Below are positions 1 to 8,571 of a DNA stretch of 64,000 nucleotides, one piece after another. The stretch's first letter is position 1. Every line of letters begins with the position of its first letter. The DNA is from Chitinophaga varians (GTDB lineage: Bacteria > Bacteroidota > Bacteroidia > Chitinophagales > Chitinophagaceae): contig NZ_JABAIA010000003.1 of assembly GCF_012641275.1 (NCBI RefSeq), positions 1 through 64,000 of the forward strand. Reading direction: 5' to 3'. The notes under the pieces are model-generated. The model was not told the origin of the DNA. It did no database searches and saw nothing but the letters and a program-made list of their open reading frames with translations. The translations under genes and the position numbers were made by a program.

Positions 1-2
1 TA

Positions 3-113
3 GATGAGTACAACCAGCGAAGACCACATGAATCTTTGAATAATCTCACGCCACATGAGTGGACTACGCAACTTCAGGATATGAAAAAAATCCAAATAAT
101 CACTGTCACCTAA
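3..113 (+). pseudogene. 3' end of an IS3-family transposase (OrfB), cut by the window edge
   Basis: Frame 3 is open from the first bases to a TAA at 111-113. It encodes a C-terminal peptide starting DEYNQRRPHESLNNLTPHEW, which matches the hallmark end of the rve integrase domain of IS3-family OrfB proteins (YN..RPHESL...TP.E). Only the last 36 residues are inside the window, so the gene may be intact to the left. A terminator follows 20 bp later. The bases TACTTACA at about 120-127 could be part of the right inverted repeat, but this cannot be tested without the left end. Confidence 0.8.
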
Positions 114-130
114 ATGGGGTACTTACATTA

Positions 131-165
131 GGACAGGCTTTCGAAACTGAAAGCCTGCCCTTTTT
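131..165 (+). terminator. Rho-independent terminator after the transposase
   Basis: CAGGCTTTC (134-142) pairs with GAAAGCCTG (149-157) around a six-base loop, followed by CCC and TTTTT at 161-165. It fits the end of the rightward transposase transcript. Confidence 0.75.
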
Positions 166-228
166 AGTTTCGTTGGAAGTCGCTCCGGCGAAGTGGTAAA
201 ATATTTGTGCAGATGTCAGGATAATCTG

Positions 229-1095
229 TTATTTGAAGTATGTAGCATGATCTGCAATGAAAACTTCTAAGGTTCGTGGTGGACAACCCAGTATTGTCCT
301 TACACAGTCTGTAACAATTTCAGTTTCTCCATTAAGCTGTTCAGCGTCGTAAGCCAGAAAAGTTTCGATTAATGCGGCCGGCATGTTCTTTTCTTCCATA
401 TCCTGCTTTGCCTGTTCAAAAGAAATGGGACAGTAGATTACTTTTTCATGAATAACATTGCTGATGGCCGTCGCAACATCATAATAGTTTACTGCCTTAT
501 CGCTGGTAAGGAGATATATTTTATCAAAGTGAGTTTCGGGTACTGTCAGACATTTAAAAGCCACATCTGAAATATCCCTCCTGTCCACATGTGCTCTCTT
601 TCCATCACCGGTTGCTTCATAGAATTTCCGTTCCTTACGCACAGCATCGGCTATTTCACCTAACCAATTCTGCATAATTCCATTGGGACGTAGGATCGTA
701 TAATGGATTCCAGATGCGATTAAATAATTTTCGATCTGTCCGTGGCTACGTGGTATATAAAGCCTGGAGTTGAGGTCAGCGGCACCTGAGGAAAGCTTCA
801 CAATATGCTTAATCCCCATTTCTTTTGCCACATCAATCACATTTTTTTGATCTTCTACAACTGTGGGGCTATTTCCAGATAATAAAAAAACAGCCTTACT
901 GTTTTCCATTGTCGCATACAAACTTTCCTTATGGGACATATCTGCCTGTACCCATTGTACAAAGGGGAAGTCAGTAGTATTGTGGCAGTTCCGGGTTACT
1001 GCGATTGTTTCAATTTGGGCTTTGTATAACAGGTGGATCAGCAATGAACCGATATTGCCAGATGCACCAAAAACGGTAATTTTATTATTTTCCAT
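229..1095 (-). CDS. NmrA-like NAD(P)-binding reductase
   Basis: An SDR-family protein of the atypical NmrA/TMR type. The N-terminus has the Rossmann glycine motif GASGNIGS (residues 10-17 from the chosen start) followed by a VTR segment and the usual TMENSKAVFLLSG and HIVKLSSGAA strands. Such proteins are NAD(P)H-dependent reductases of small quinone-like substrates or redox sensors; the substrate cannot be read here. I chose the ATG at 1095 because the dinucleotide fold starts directly after it; an in-frame ATG at 1122 would add nine residues. It lies 45 bp or more downstream of an AraC regulator on the same strand and is probably co-transcribed. A second NmrA gene paired with another AraC gene lies at 7.1-9.5 kb. 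Confidence 0.85.
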   Translation of the reverse strand: MENNKITVFGASGNIGSLLIHLLYKAQIETIAVTRNCHNTTDFPFVQWVQADMSHKESLYATMENSKAVFLLSGNSPTVVEDQKNVIDVAKEMGIKHIVKLSSGAADLNSRLYIPRSHGQIENYLIASGIHYTILRPNGIMQNWLGEIADAVRKERKFYEATGDGKRAHVDRRDISDVAFKCLTVPETHFDKIYLLTSDKAVNYYDVATAISNVIHEKVIYCPISFEQAKQDMEEKNMPAALIETFLAYDAEQLNGETEIVTDCVRTILGCPPRTLEVFIADHATYFK

Positions 1096-1167
1096 TTTGA
1101 AAGATTTTGATTTATGGCTCAAAACTATCTTAACGGAAAAAAGGAAAATTGAACAAACCCGACATTT

Positions 1168-1968
1168 TTAAGACAACCATTCCGGAAAATTTAATACTTG
1201 TTCATTTGCCTGCTGCGAAAACAATTTCGGAGTAGTGCCGGTAAACGATTTAAAATCACGGATAAAATGTGCCTGGTCCGCATAAGAATGCTGATAGGCT
1301 ATTTTAGTATAAGATGTAAATTTTCGGCTACGAATATGGTCCAGCGCTGCCTGAAAGCGGCAAATACGAAAGTATAACTTTGGAGGTATGCCTATATTCG
1401 TTTTAAACATCCTTTGCAAAGAACGTTCTGTAATATTAAGTTCAGTCTGAATTCTATGTAATCCATCGTCATTGTTTATATTCAAATTTGCTACTGCATA
1501 TGAAGCGTATAGATTTTCACGATGCTTATTTTTTGTAATCAACTGTGAGATGAAATCGGAGGTAATAGTAATTCTTTTATTTAAACGTCTCTCTTCCAGC
1601 AATTGCGCTGTTAAGTTATTTTTTACAACATCATCTAAATGAAAATAACTATCTGTCAACTCATTAGCATCAATTCCGAAAATTGATTTAATGGCATTGG
1701 TCTGAAAACATACGATAAGGTTGCAATAGCCATCGCTGACCGTTTTTTGCGAATTAGAACTTGTCAGACCATGCAGATAAAGTGGAGGTAACTTTTCATT
1801 ATTAATGCCTATAAAACAGGTGGTTTCCTGAAATACGAGGCCAGGGTTAGCATCTGCAATTATCTTAAATGTTTTTATTTGATCACAACGGCCGTTACTT
1901 TCCAGTAATCCGAAATGGCGTATGTACGGTCGCAACTTCGTAGCCGGCTGTATTTGTGTATATTTCAT
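1168..1968 (-). CDS. AraC-family transcriptional regulator (DUF6597-type N-terminus)
   Basis: 266 residues. The N-terminal part (KLRPYIRHFGLLES) has the look of the DUF6597 sensor domain found in many Bacteroidota AraC proteins. The C-terminal ~100 residues form the paired helix-turn-helix: one helix around TERSLQRMFK and a second around YADQAHFIRDFKSFTGTTPK, the usual AraC signature. It is probably a local activator or repressor of the NmrA reductase gene just downstream on the same strand. The ligand is unknown. Confidence 0.9.
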   Translation of the reverse strand: MKYTQIQPATKLRPYIRHFGLLESNGRCDQIKTFKIIADANPGLVFQETTCFIGINNEKLPPLYLHGLTSSNSQKTVSDGYCNLIVCFQTNAIKSIFGIDANELTDSYFHLDDVVKNNLTAQLLEERRLNKRITITSDFISQLITKNKHRENLYASYAVANLNINNDDGLHRIQTELNITERSLQRMFKTNIGIPPKLYFRICRFQAALDHIRSRKFTSYTKIAYQHSYADQAHFIRDFKSFTGTTPKLFSQQANEQVLNFPEWLS

Positions 1969-2135
1969 CCTCTTGCATTTGGCGTAATAAACTCAAATGT
2001 CGGCAATTAATTTCGGATATAAATCAATTCCAAATTTTAGCTTACTCCGCCGTTAGGTATGTATTGTATATGATTGTGTTAACTTAGAAAGGGGGCATAA
2101 CCCCGATTTCTTTCCCGTACTTTGGAGGTAGTTGC

Positions 2136-3092
2136 CTAACGCCAGCACATCTCTTCGTCACATGTCTCCGGCGAATCTCCTCCTTGCTTTACAAGTGGTA
2201 CTACATTCCCGTCCGCGCCTTCGTTTACATTATAGCGCCGCCCGTCCGCGGGGATCACTGCCATATTCCATATATGTGAGTAAGGGCCGGTGGCCCGGTA
2301 ATTTGTTCCTACCAGCAGATATTTGCCATCCGGAGAAAAGAGGGGCATTATCTCTACGTTATCGCTGCTGGTCACCTGGACAAGGTTGCTACCGTCGGCA
2401 TTCATCATCCAGATATGATTGTTTGCTGCCAGCGCCATTTTGCTGCCGTCGCGGCTAACAGAGAGATAGCCCCATTCGCTGAAGCTAAATGTTTTGACAA
2501 GCGTGCCCTGCGTAAAAGTGCTGTTGGTGCGGTACAGGTTATTGCCGATGCTGAAAACCAGGGTCTTGTCCGGCATCCAGTTAACGTTTCCTTCAATCTT
2601 CTTTCCCTGGTAAGTGGCAAGGTTATACAGTATTTTTCCTTTCGTGTCCAGGACTATCAATCCATCATCAAAAGTGGGTGGTACGGCAATCAGTTGCATA
2701 TCCGGCGATAGAAGCGGGTGAGTATGACTGGCATAGCCGGATTGTCTTACAAATTTACTTACCACCGTGCCATCGGCGACGTTCATCAGCATGTAAATCT
2801 CCGAATCGTAGTCGTCCGGATTGTCTATGGACTGCAGCATCTTTGTTCCATCCAGGCTGATGTCCCATCCGTTATCACCGGAAGTATGTTGCCGCTGCAC
2901 CGATATGGTCCCGTTCTGCAGTTTGAATTTCAGTATACCATCATTGGCCCAGTCGTAATAAATTACGCCGGCGCCGTAATTCCGGTTTGCCCCGCCGTTG
3001 TCCGGGCCGGGATTATCATTTTTCTTGCTGCAACTGCAGCACAGCAGCAATAATGCAAGGAATGAACGGCACAATGGGGGCTGCATCTTCAT
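2136..3092 (-). CDS. Lipoprotein with TolB-like beta-propeller repeats
   Basis: 318 residues. A signal peptide (FLALLLLCCSCSKK) ends in a lipobox Cys, so it is an exported lipoprotein. The body holds PD40/WD40-like repeats (SRDGSKMALAANNHIWMMNADGSNL, FSPDGKYLLVGTN), which resemble TolB-type propellers used for protein or ligand contact. It ends in an unusual CDEEMCWR pair of cysteines. The gene lies directly after a LuxR-type response regulator gene on the same strand, and a perfect palindrome lies 85 bp upstream of its start, identical in both arms to the one near the sensor kinase promoter. It is therefore probably a target of that two-component system. Its exact role is unknown. Confidence 0.8.
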   Translation of the reverse strand: MKMQPPLCRSFLALLLLCCSCSKKNDNPGPDNGGANRNYGAGVIYYDWANDGILKFKLQNGTISVQRQHTSGDNGWDISLDGTKMLQSIDNPDDYDSEIYMLMNVADGTVVSKFVRQSGYASHTHPLLSPDMQLIAVPPTFDDGLIVLDTKGKILYNLATYQGKKIEGNVNWMPDKTLVFSIGNNLYRTNSTFTQGTLVKTFSFSEWGYLSVSRDGSKMALAANNHIWMMNADGSNLVQVTSSDNVEIMPLFSPDGKYLLVGTNYRATGPYSHIWNMAVIPADGRRYNVNEGADGNVVPLVKQGGDSPETCDEEMCWR

Positions 3093-3176
3093 TTCGATTA
3101 ATTTATAGGGGTGATGAGGGTTAGAGCACCGGAGAAGATCCGGTACCCAAAATTGCGGAAGATAATGTGTCAGAAC

Positions 3177-3196
3177 AATACTCCCTGGGGAGTATT
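3177..3196. promoter_or_regulatory. Palindromic operator candidate, copy 1 (AATACTCCC-N2-GGGAGTATT)
   Basis: Perfect 9-bp arms with a TG centre, between the stop of the response regulator gene and the start of the TolB-like lipoprotein gene. The same arms with an AG centre recur at 5823-5842. LuxR/NarL-type response regulators bind short inverted repeats as dimers, so this is a plausible binding site of the neighbouring regulator; that link is inference. Confidence 0.7.
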
Positions 3197-3204
3197 TTTT
3201 AGGG

Positions 3205-3846
3205 TCAGAGCAACTGGTATTCTTTGGCTAGTTTGATAAGCGTCACTATATTATTGGTCTGGAATTTCTGAAGTAATGTTGCGCGATGTGTTTTTACAGT
3301 GAGGGGGCTTATAAACAGTTCCGCCGCTATTTGGGCAGACTTCTTCCCTTCAGCCAATAGCTGCAAAATCTGCTTCTCCCTTTTGGTAAGGTTCGGGGTA
3401 TCTGTAATAGTTCCCAGTTCCGGACCGGACATGATCGCCTTGACCTCGCTGCTCAGTGCAGTCCCGCCTTCAAGCGCAAGCCGGATACATTCCAGGATAT
3501 CCTTTGCCGTGGCAGTTTTGAGCAGGTAACCATGGGCGCCGCTTTGTAACATCAGCCGTATAATGCTCCTTTCGCTCAGGTTGCTGATGGCCAGTATTTT
3601 CATTTCGGGATACCGTCTGCATATTTCTTTGCAGAAGTGGATGCCGCTGCCGTCAGGCAGTGTAATATCCAGCAGGACAATGTCTACTGTATTATCTTTC
3701 AGGTAGGACAATAAGTCGCCGCCAGTGGTGAACCGCGCTTTTACACAAAAGCCATATTCTGCTTCCAGCAGATTTTTCAGTCCTTCTATTACAACAGGGT
3801 GATCATCTACAATAGCAATGCTTATGTTGGGGTTATGCTGCCACAT
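3205..3846 (-). CDS. LuxR/NarL-family response regulator
   Basis: 213 residues. The receiver domain fills the N-terminal half: the acidic pair is in IAIVDDHPV, the phospho-acceptor is the Asp in VLLDITLPDGSG (about residue 59), and the conserved Lys is in YLLKTATAKD. A LuxR-type helix-turn-helix covers roughly residues 148-210 (LTKREKQILQLLAEGKKSAQIAAEL). Its start overlaps the end of the histidine kinase gene by 14 bp, so the two are translationally coupled and form one two-component system. The likely DNA targets are the two identical-arm palindromes that flank the pair. Confidence 0.95.
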   Translation of the reverse strand: MWQHNPNISIAIVDDHPVVIEGLKNLLEAEYGFCVKARFTTGGDLLSYLKDNTVDIVLLDITLPDGSGIHFCKEICRRYPEMKILAISNLSERSIIRLMLQSGAHGYLLKTATAKDILECIRLALEGGTALSSEVKAIMSGPELGTITDTPNLTKREKQILQLLAEGKKSAQIAAELFISPLTVKTHRATLLQKFQTNNIVTLIKLAKEYQLL

Positions 3847-5758
3847 TTAGTTCAATATTAATAATGGTACCATTGTCTGAAGAATCGATATGAATATTGC
3901 CTTTCAGGAAGGTTACACGGCTGCGGATATTGTGTAATCCCATACCTTCATATTCCTGTGCGGCATCAAATCCTTTACCGTTGTCCTCTACGGTAATAAA
4001 AAAGGTATCCTCCGCCTGGCTGCATTGCACCATGATCCAGCTGGCGCCGGAGTGTTTTACGGCATTGCCCAGGATCTCCTGTATCATACGGTATATAATA
4101 ATCTGTATTTGCGATGGTATGTTCACGTTTATATTGAATGCATGGAATATGATCTGTACTTTTGGAGACATGCTGTTTTCACATAGTTCTTTAAGCGCTG
4201 TCTGCAAGCCGGATTTGAGCAATGATTCCGGCATCATATTGCGGGCTATCCGACGGAGTTCATTGACAGAGGAGCCCAATTGATCAATGGCGGAGTGCAG
4301 TGTTGTGTTTTGTGGCGCCTCTTCTTCGGCCATCCGTGAGAGATTAAGCTTTACACCGGCCAGCATTCCCCCTAAACCATCGTGCAGGTCCCGGGCCAGG
4401 CGGTGGCGTTCTTTTTCCTCCCCTGTAAGCAGGGCCTGTGTGACTTCTATCTGCTGCCGCTGCTCCAATGACTGCAGCTGCTGGAGGGTCCGCACTTTTC
4501 TCTGTTTGAACAGGTAGAGGAAAAAAAGTATAACGAGTATCAGGGGGATAACGATACCCCATAACAGAAGCTTCTGCATCTTTGCCCTGCTTTGCAGCTC
4601 GAATATCTGCTGTTCTTTTCTGGAAGACTGGAATTGCATCTCCATTTCACTTAGCTTAATAGCTGCCTCTTTCTTGTCGATACTGTCCTTCAACTGCGTA
4701 TACTCAGAAAGATACCGGTAAGCATCAGTAATATTTCCCGTTTTTTTGGAAAGGTCCGATAGATCATGAAGTGAAGCAATCAGAAATGTGGGTATATTGT
4801 CCTCCCTGGCCATTCTGTTGATCAGCGCTGCATATACCTTTGCCTCCCGGTAACGGCGTTGGACAAAGAAGTTTTCCTGAAGCATGGAATAGGCATTGTG
4901 TAAATTCATCCTGTCAGGATACACTGCCTGCTGTGCGATGGCCTTTCTGCATAAGGAGTCGGCAAGCGAAAATTTCCCTGATTTGGTGTAATAAGATGCT
5001 TTATAAGCATAATAATTTGACCATTCCCGTGTCTGGCCGACAGCTGTCAATGCCTGTTCTGCCTTATCGAGGTAATGTTTTACGCGGTCCATGCTGTCCA
5101 ATTCAAGCATCAGATAGGCTACTGACAGGTATACCCCTGCCTTTCCGGGGACGGAAGGGTCTTTTTCAATAAGTGAAACGCTTTTTAAAAAATAAGGATA
5201 TGCCTTCCTGAATTCGTTTGCATTGAGGAATTTATTGGCAATATTATGCAAGGTAATTGCGTACGATCCGGTATCTGACATTTCTTCGAATATGGGTAGC
5301 GCCGAAATCAGCAACTGTAATGAAATACCTTCGAAACCTTTCAGGCTATAAGCATTTGACAGGTTCCCCAAAGTGCGCGCATAAAGTTTTTTTGCATCAG
5401 GGCCAGACTCGTTCTCTATTAATTGTCTGGTTATGCTATAATGTGCGATCGCGCTGTCCGTATTTTGCAGGTACAGGTAAACCGTACCGAGGCTGTATCG
5501 GGTCCTGGCTTCTTCAAATTTCAGGTGCTTTTGCCGGCAAAGTGATAAAGCCTCATTTCCGATCCGGATAGCTTTTTCCCCTTCATTCATCTGGGCATAG
5601 GCGAGTGCCAGACCGCGCAGTAAACGAATGCGGGTCGTGTCGCTGGTGGCCTTTTGCAGCAACTTATGTAAACTGTCGACTTGTTGCTGGTATGGTTGTG
5701 CCATCAGTACTACTGTGCTGCAAATGCACGCAATAAGGAAAAGAGATAGGCGGGTCAC
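3833..5758 (-). CDS. TPR-containing sensor histidine kinase (HisKA_3 type)
   Basis: 641 residues. A signal peptide is followed by a long tetratricopeptide-repeat sensor region (about residues 30-380), a short coiled coil, one membrane helix (LLLWGIVIPLILVILFFLYLF, about 394-414), a HisKA_3 dimerisation domain with the phospho-acceptor His in ARDLHDGLGG (about 458), and an HATPase domain (VEDNGKGFD, EGMGLHNIRSR). It is the NarX/DesK-like class that pairs with LuxR-type regulators, and it overlaps its regulator gene. The TPR region should face the periplasm, which suggests a protein or peptide signal, possibly linked to the two flanking lipoproteins. Confidence 0.93.
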   Translation of the reverse strand: MTRLSLFLIACICSTVVLMAQPYQQQVDSLHKLLQKATSDTTRIRLLRGLALAYAQMNEGEKAIRIGNEALSLCRQKHLKFEEARTRYSLGTVYLYLQNTDSAIAHYSITRQLIENESGPDAKKLYARTLGNLSNAYSLKGFEGISLQLLISALPIFEEMSDTGSYAITLHNIANKFLNANEFRKAYPYFLKSVSLIEKDPSVPGKAGVYLSVAYLMLELDSMDRVKHYLDKAEQALTAVGQTREWSNYYAYKASYYTKSGKFSLADSLCRKAIAQQAVYPDRMNLHNAYSMLQENFFVQRRYREAKVYAALINRMAREDNIPTFLIASLHDLSDLSKKTGNITDAYRYLSEYTQLKDSIDKKEAAIKLSEMEMQFQSSRKEQQIFELQSRAKMQKLLLWGIVIPLILVILFFLYLFKQRKVRTLQQLQSLEQRQQIEVTQALLTGEEKERHRLARDLHDGLGGMLAGVKLNLSRMAEEEAPQNTTLHSAIDQLGSSVNELRRIARNMMPESLLKSGLQTALKELCENSMSPKVQIIFHAFNINVNIPSQIQIIIYRMIQEILGNAVKHSGASWIMVQCSQAEDTFFITVEDNGKGFDAAQEYEGMGLHNIRSRVTFLKGNIHIDSSDNGTIINIELNVAA

Positions 5759-5822
5759 CTGGTAAAAGATTGCGACGTAATGTTACAGAAATTTCCTGAG
5801 AAATATAAAAGTACCGGTTTAA

Positions 5823-5842
5823 AATACTCCCAGGGGAGTATT
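5823..5842. promoter_or_regulatory. Palindromic operator candidate, copy 2 (AATACTCCC-N2-GGGAGTATT)
   Basis: Arms identical to those at 3177-3196, with an AG centre. It lies in the divergent promoter region between the sensor kinase (start 5758, minus) and the lipoprotein gene starting at 5889 (plus), so one site could control both directions. Confidence 0.7.
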
Positions 5843-5888
5843 GTTAGGATGGCAGCTGATGCCCAACTTTGAATATAAAGATAATCAA

Positions 5889-6542
5889 ATGAAATATACC
5901 CCCATCTTTGCAGTCGTATTTTTAGTTGCAGCCATCTTCGCCTCCTGTAAGAAAGACAATGTTAAATCCAGGGAGACAGTCCTGTATGAAGCGGATTTTA
6001 GCAGTGAGGACGGACACTGGTCTGTAGGGGCCCTTGGCAGTGCCGGGGCAATGGCAACCATCAGCAACGGATACTATACCCTGGTGGCAGGCTCGCAGGG
6101 AAGGGATGTATGGACCTGGGCTGTTTTTTCAGGCGTTGATGGCGGTACCGCTGTGGAGGCAAGTGTAAAACTAAGCACAACCGGTAGCAGCAGTGATGGA
6201 AGCGGAGGACTGATTTGGGGATCCAAAGAAAATAACAACAGCAATGTGCGTTATTATTTTGGAATATCATATGATGGGTATTATACCATATGGGGATACC
6301 CGAACGGAACAGATAAGCCATTCGTTGTGTATAAAGACTGGGTATCGAACAGCGCGATCCGGAATAGCGACTTTAATACGCTTCGCATCACATTGGTTAA
6401 TGGTTCGCTTCACTTTTATATCAATACCCAGGAAGTGTTTAATATGCCATCTACCGGTGGGTCACTTGATAAGTCGGGGTTTGCGGTTTCCAAAAACTCC
6501 ACTTTGCAGGCGGATTACTTCAAAGCAGTGAAATTGGATTAG
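5889..6542 (+). CDS. Lipoprotein with concanavalin-like domain
   Basis: 217 residues from the ATG at 5889; that start gives a proper signal peptide (PIFAVVFLVAAIFASCKK) with a lipobox Cys, whereas the longer open frame does not. The mature part (YEADFSSEDGHWSVG..., DFNTLRITLVNGSLHFYIN) resembles the LamG/DUF1080-type beta-sandwich that binds carbohydrates or acts as a non-catalytic surface module. No catalytic residues can be named. The operator-like palindrome 47 bp upstream matches the one before the other lipoprotein of this locus, so both are likely controlled by the two-component system between them. Confidence 0.8.
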   Translation: MKYTPIFAVVFLVAAIFASCKKDNVKSRETVLYEADFSSEDGHWSVGALGSAGAMATISNGYYTLVAGSQGRDVWTWAVFSGVDGGTAVEASVKLSTTGSSSDGSGGLIWGSKENNNSNVRYYFGISYDGYYTIWGYPNGTDKPFVVYKDWVSNSAIRNSDFNTLRITLVNGSLHFYINTQEVFNMPSTGGSLDKSGFAVSKNSTLQADYFKAVKLD

Positions 6543-7143
6543 AAGAACTGCCACTCAGGTATTGCGCAAGTCCGCGACCAATATCAGTGAGGGGAGAGGT
6601 AGGGCTACACCATTCCGCGTCGCCGGCGCTCCCTGGATGGCGCCGGGGTTACCCAACTTGTTAATACACTACATCCTGACGACGTATTTGCCCGGCCTGT
6701 CAGTTTTAAACCTGCACAGCCACCCTGCGCCTGTACCATCTGAAATACCCACACCAATATGCTGGCCGCTCAGCAATGGGCCGCCGAAGTTTGAAAGATG
6801 AGAAGCTTTTTTTATTGCCCCCACAATACTGTCAACATCATCAGACATTGTCTTGTTGTATTCTAACATAACAACAGCGTATTTACGCAGTTCAAACCAG
6901 ATTCAATTTCGGGGAAACGACCGGTATCTCTGACATAGTTGATAATCAACGACTGCGGCCATCGCAGTTAAAAAAATGCTGTTTTTATCTCATTTATTTA
7001 AGTAGTGGACAAGGGGCCTGGTATATCAATTAATCCATCGATCGTCATTTTGGATACAACCTAACTCAATCTGGCAACAGAAGAGTAATAATTTCTGCAC
7101 AATTTTGTATTGTCAAATCCAAACAAAAATCAAAGGCAGGAAT
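6543..7143. other. 600-bp stretch without a convincing gene
   Basis: A GC-rich stem (CCGGCGC at 6623-6629 pairing with GCGCCGG at 6640-6646) lies shortly after the lipoprotein gene but has no T-run. A 66-codon minus-strand frame at 6669-6869 ends in DRPGKYVVRM and could be a fragment of a lost gene, yet nothing identifies it. The right half is AT-rich and presumably holds the promoter of the next operon. Confidence 0.4.
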
Positions 7144-8040
7144 ATGAAAAAAACAATCGCATTATTAGGCGCAACCGGAAAGGTTGGCAGTAAGATTTCG
7201 GAACTCCTTTTGAAGGATGGATTCAGTTTAAAATTAATTGCTCAAACGGATAGCAAGCTCAAAAGGTTTAAGGATATGGGTGCTGAAGTAATTCCGGCAG
7301 ACATTACAGATGTGAATGCATTAACTGAAGCATTTCGTAACGCTGATGGTGCTTATGTCATGACACCACCTGATTTTGGCGCTGCCAGCTATCGGGTGTT
7401 TCAGCGACAAGTTGGAGATGCTGTTATTGAATCGGTTAAAAAGTCTGGGATAAAATATATTGTAAACCTAAGTAGTTGTGGTGGTCACATGCACGAAGGT
7501 AATGGTCTTATTGGTGGTCTTGCCGAACAGGAGGTAAAATTAAACCAACTGAAAGATGTTAATGTATTGCATTTGCGCCCGGCTTATTTTTTGGATAATA
7601 TGTTGTTAAATGCACAACTAATAAAACAAATGGGGATAAATGGCACTACTGCCGATGCAGATCACGAAATTCCAATGGTTGCAACAAAGGATATTGCGGC
7701 GGTTGCGGCAGCTTATCTGAACAAGCTGGATTTCGATGGAAAAAGTGTTCGGGCTATACTTGGGCAAAGAAATTACTCATTTAAAGAAATAACCGGAATT
7801 ATCGGCAAGGCGATTGGGAAGCCGGAATTGCAGTATATTCAATTCCCGGTTGAACAGTCAATACAAGCAATGGTTGAACAAGGTCTTTCTGCTGATGTCG
7901 CTAAAGATATAACTGGTATGGAAAATTCCCTGAAAACCGGGGTGATGAACTACGAAAAAAGAACTGCTGAAAACACAACCCCAACATCGGCAGAGGTTTT
8001 TATACAAGAGGCATTCCTGCCATTGTATAATTCTTTATAA
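7144..8040 (+). CDS. NmrA-family NAD(P)-binding protein
   Basis: 298 residues from the ATG at 7144, which places the Rossmann motif GATGKVGS at residues 9-16 as expected. The conserved pattern continues with GAEVIPADITD, GAYVMTPPDF and KYIVNLSSCGGH, typical of NmrA/HSCARG-type proteins that bind NAD(P)H and act as reductases or redox sensors. It starts a three-gene run with an NTF2-like protein and an AraC regulator, 28 and 47 bp apart. This block is AT-rich compared with the xylan locus and may be acquired. It is a distant paralogue of the reductase at 229-1095. Confidence 0.88.
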   Translation: MKKTIALLGATGKVGSKISELLLKDGFSLKLIAQTDSKLKRFKDMGAEVIPADITDVNALTEAFRNADGAYVMTPPDFGAASYRVFQRQVGDAVIESVKKSGIKYIVNLSSCGGHMHEGNGLIGGLAEQEVKLNQLKDVNVLHLRPAYFLDNMLLNAQLIKQMGINGTTADADHEIPMVATKDIAAVAAAYLNKLDFDGKSVRAILGQRNYSFKEITGIIGKAIGKPELQYIQFPVEQSIQAMVEQGLSADVAKDITGMENSLKTGVMNYEKRTAENTTPTSAEVFIQEAFLPLYNSL

Positions 8041-8068
8041 TTTTTAAACAGAAAAAATTTCTTTCACT

Positions 8069-8524
8069 ATGGAAAAGAAAACAACCGTGGCGGGAAAAGT
8101 AGATAGAAATCATCCCGCATTTAACAAAAATTCAGAACCATTTTACAGAATTGTAATGGAGGGACTGAAAGGAGAAGTTGACGGAGAGCATTTTTGGGAT
8201 GCCGTGGCAGAAAATGCTGTGTTTGAATTCCTGTACAATATTCCTGGATTTACTAATGAGATTAAGGGGCGAAAGGCATATATGGACTGGTTTGGCGGAT
8301 ATAGCAATGTTCTTCATTCTTCTGACAATTTACGGATATATAAATCTGCAAATCCAGAAAATGTAATTGTATTGGAATATCAGGTTCATGGGACTGTTCC
8401 ATCGACAGGCAAGGCTTATGATAATCGTTTCTGTTCTATCGTAACCATTAAAGACAGGAAAATAACTCATTGGCGTGATTATATGGACTCGCTTGCCGTG
8501 ATGCTTTCAGTTTCTCCTGAATAG
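8069..8524 (+). CDS. NTF2-like / SnoaL-type protein
   Basis: 151 residues. The sequence shows the NTF2-like cone fold: an N-terminal helix (FYRIVMEGLKGEVDGEHFWDAVAENAVFEF), a GRKAYMDWFGGY segment and a C-terminal sheet ending in ITHWRDYMDSLAV, the usual SnoaL-like closing motif. Family members are small-molecule isomerases, hydrolases or binding proteins. It lies between the NmrA-type reductase and the AraC regulator in one probable operon, which suggests a short detoxification or modification pathway for an unidentified compound. Confidence 0.8.
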   Translation: MEKKTTVAGKVDRNHPAFNKNSEPFYRIVMEGLKGEVDGEHFWDAVAENAVFEFLYNIPGFTNEIKGRKAYMDWFGGYSNVLHSSDNLRIYKSANPENVIVLEYQVHGTVPSTGKAYDNRFCSIVTIKDRKITHWRDYMDSLAVMLSVSPE

Positions 8525-8571
8525 ACGTAGCATTAAATGGTGTTTAGTGGAAATAGTTTAAATTTGTTGTA

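Noticed and set aside
6669..6869. 66-codon minus-strand frame
   Set aside because: Possible fragment, but no family recognised and no clear start context.
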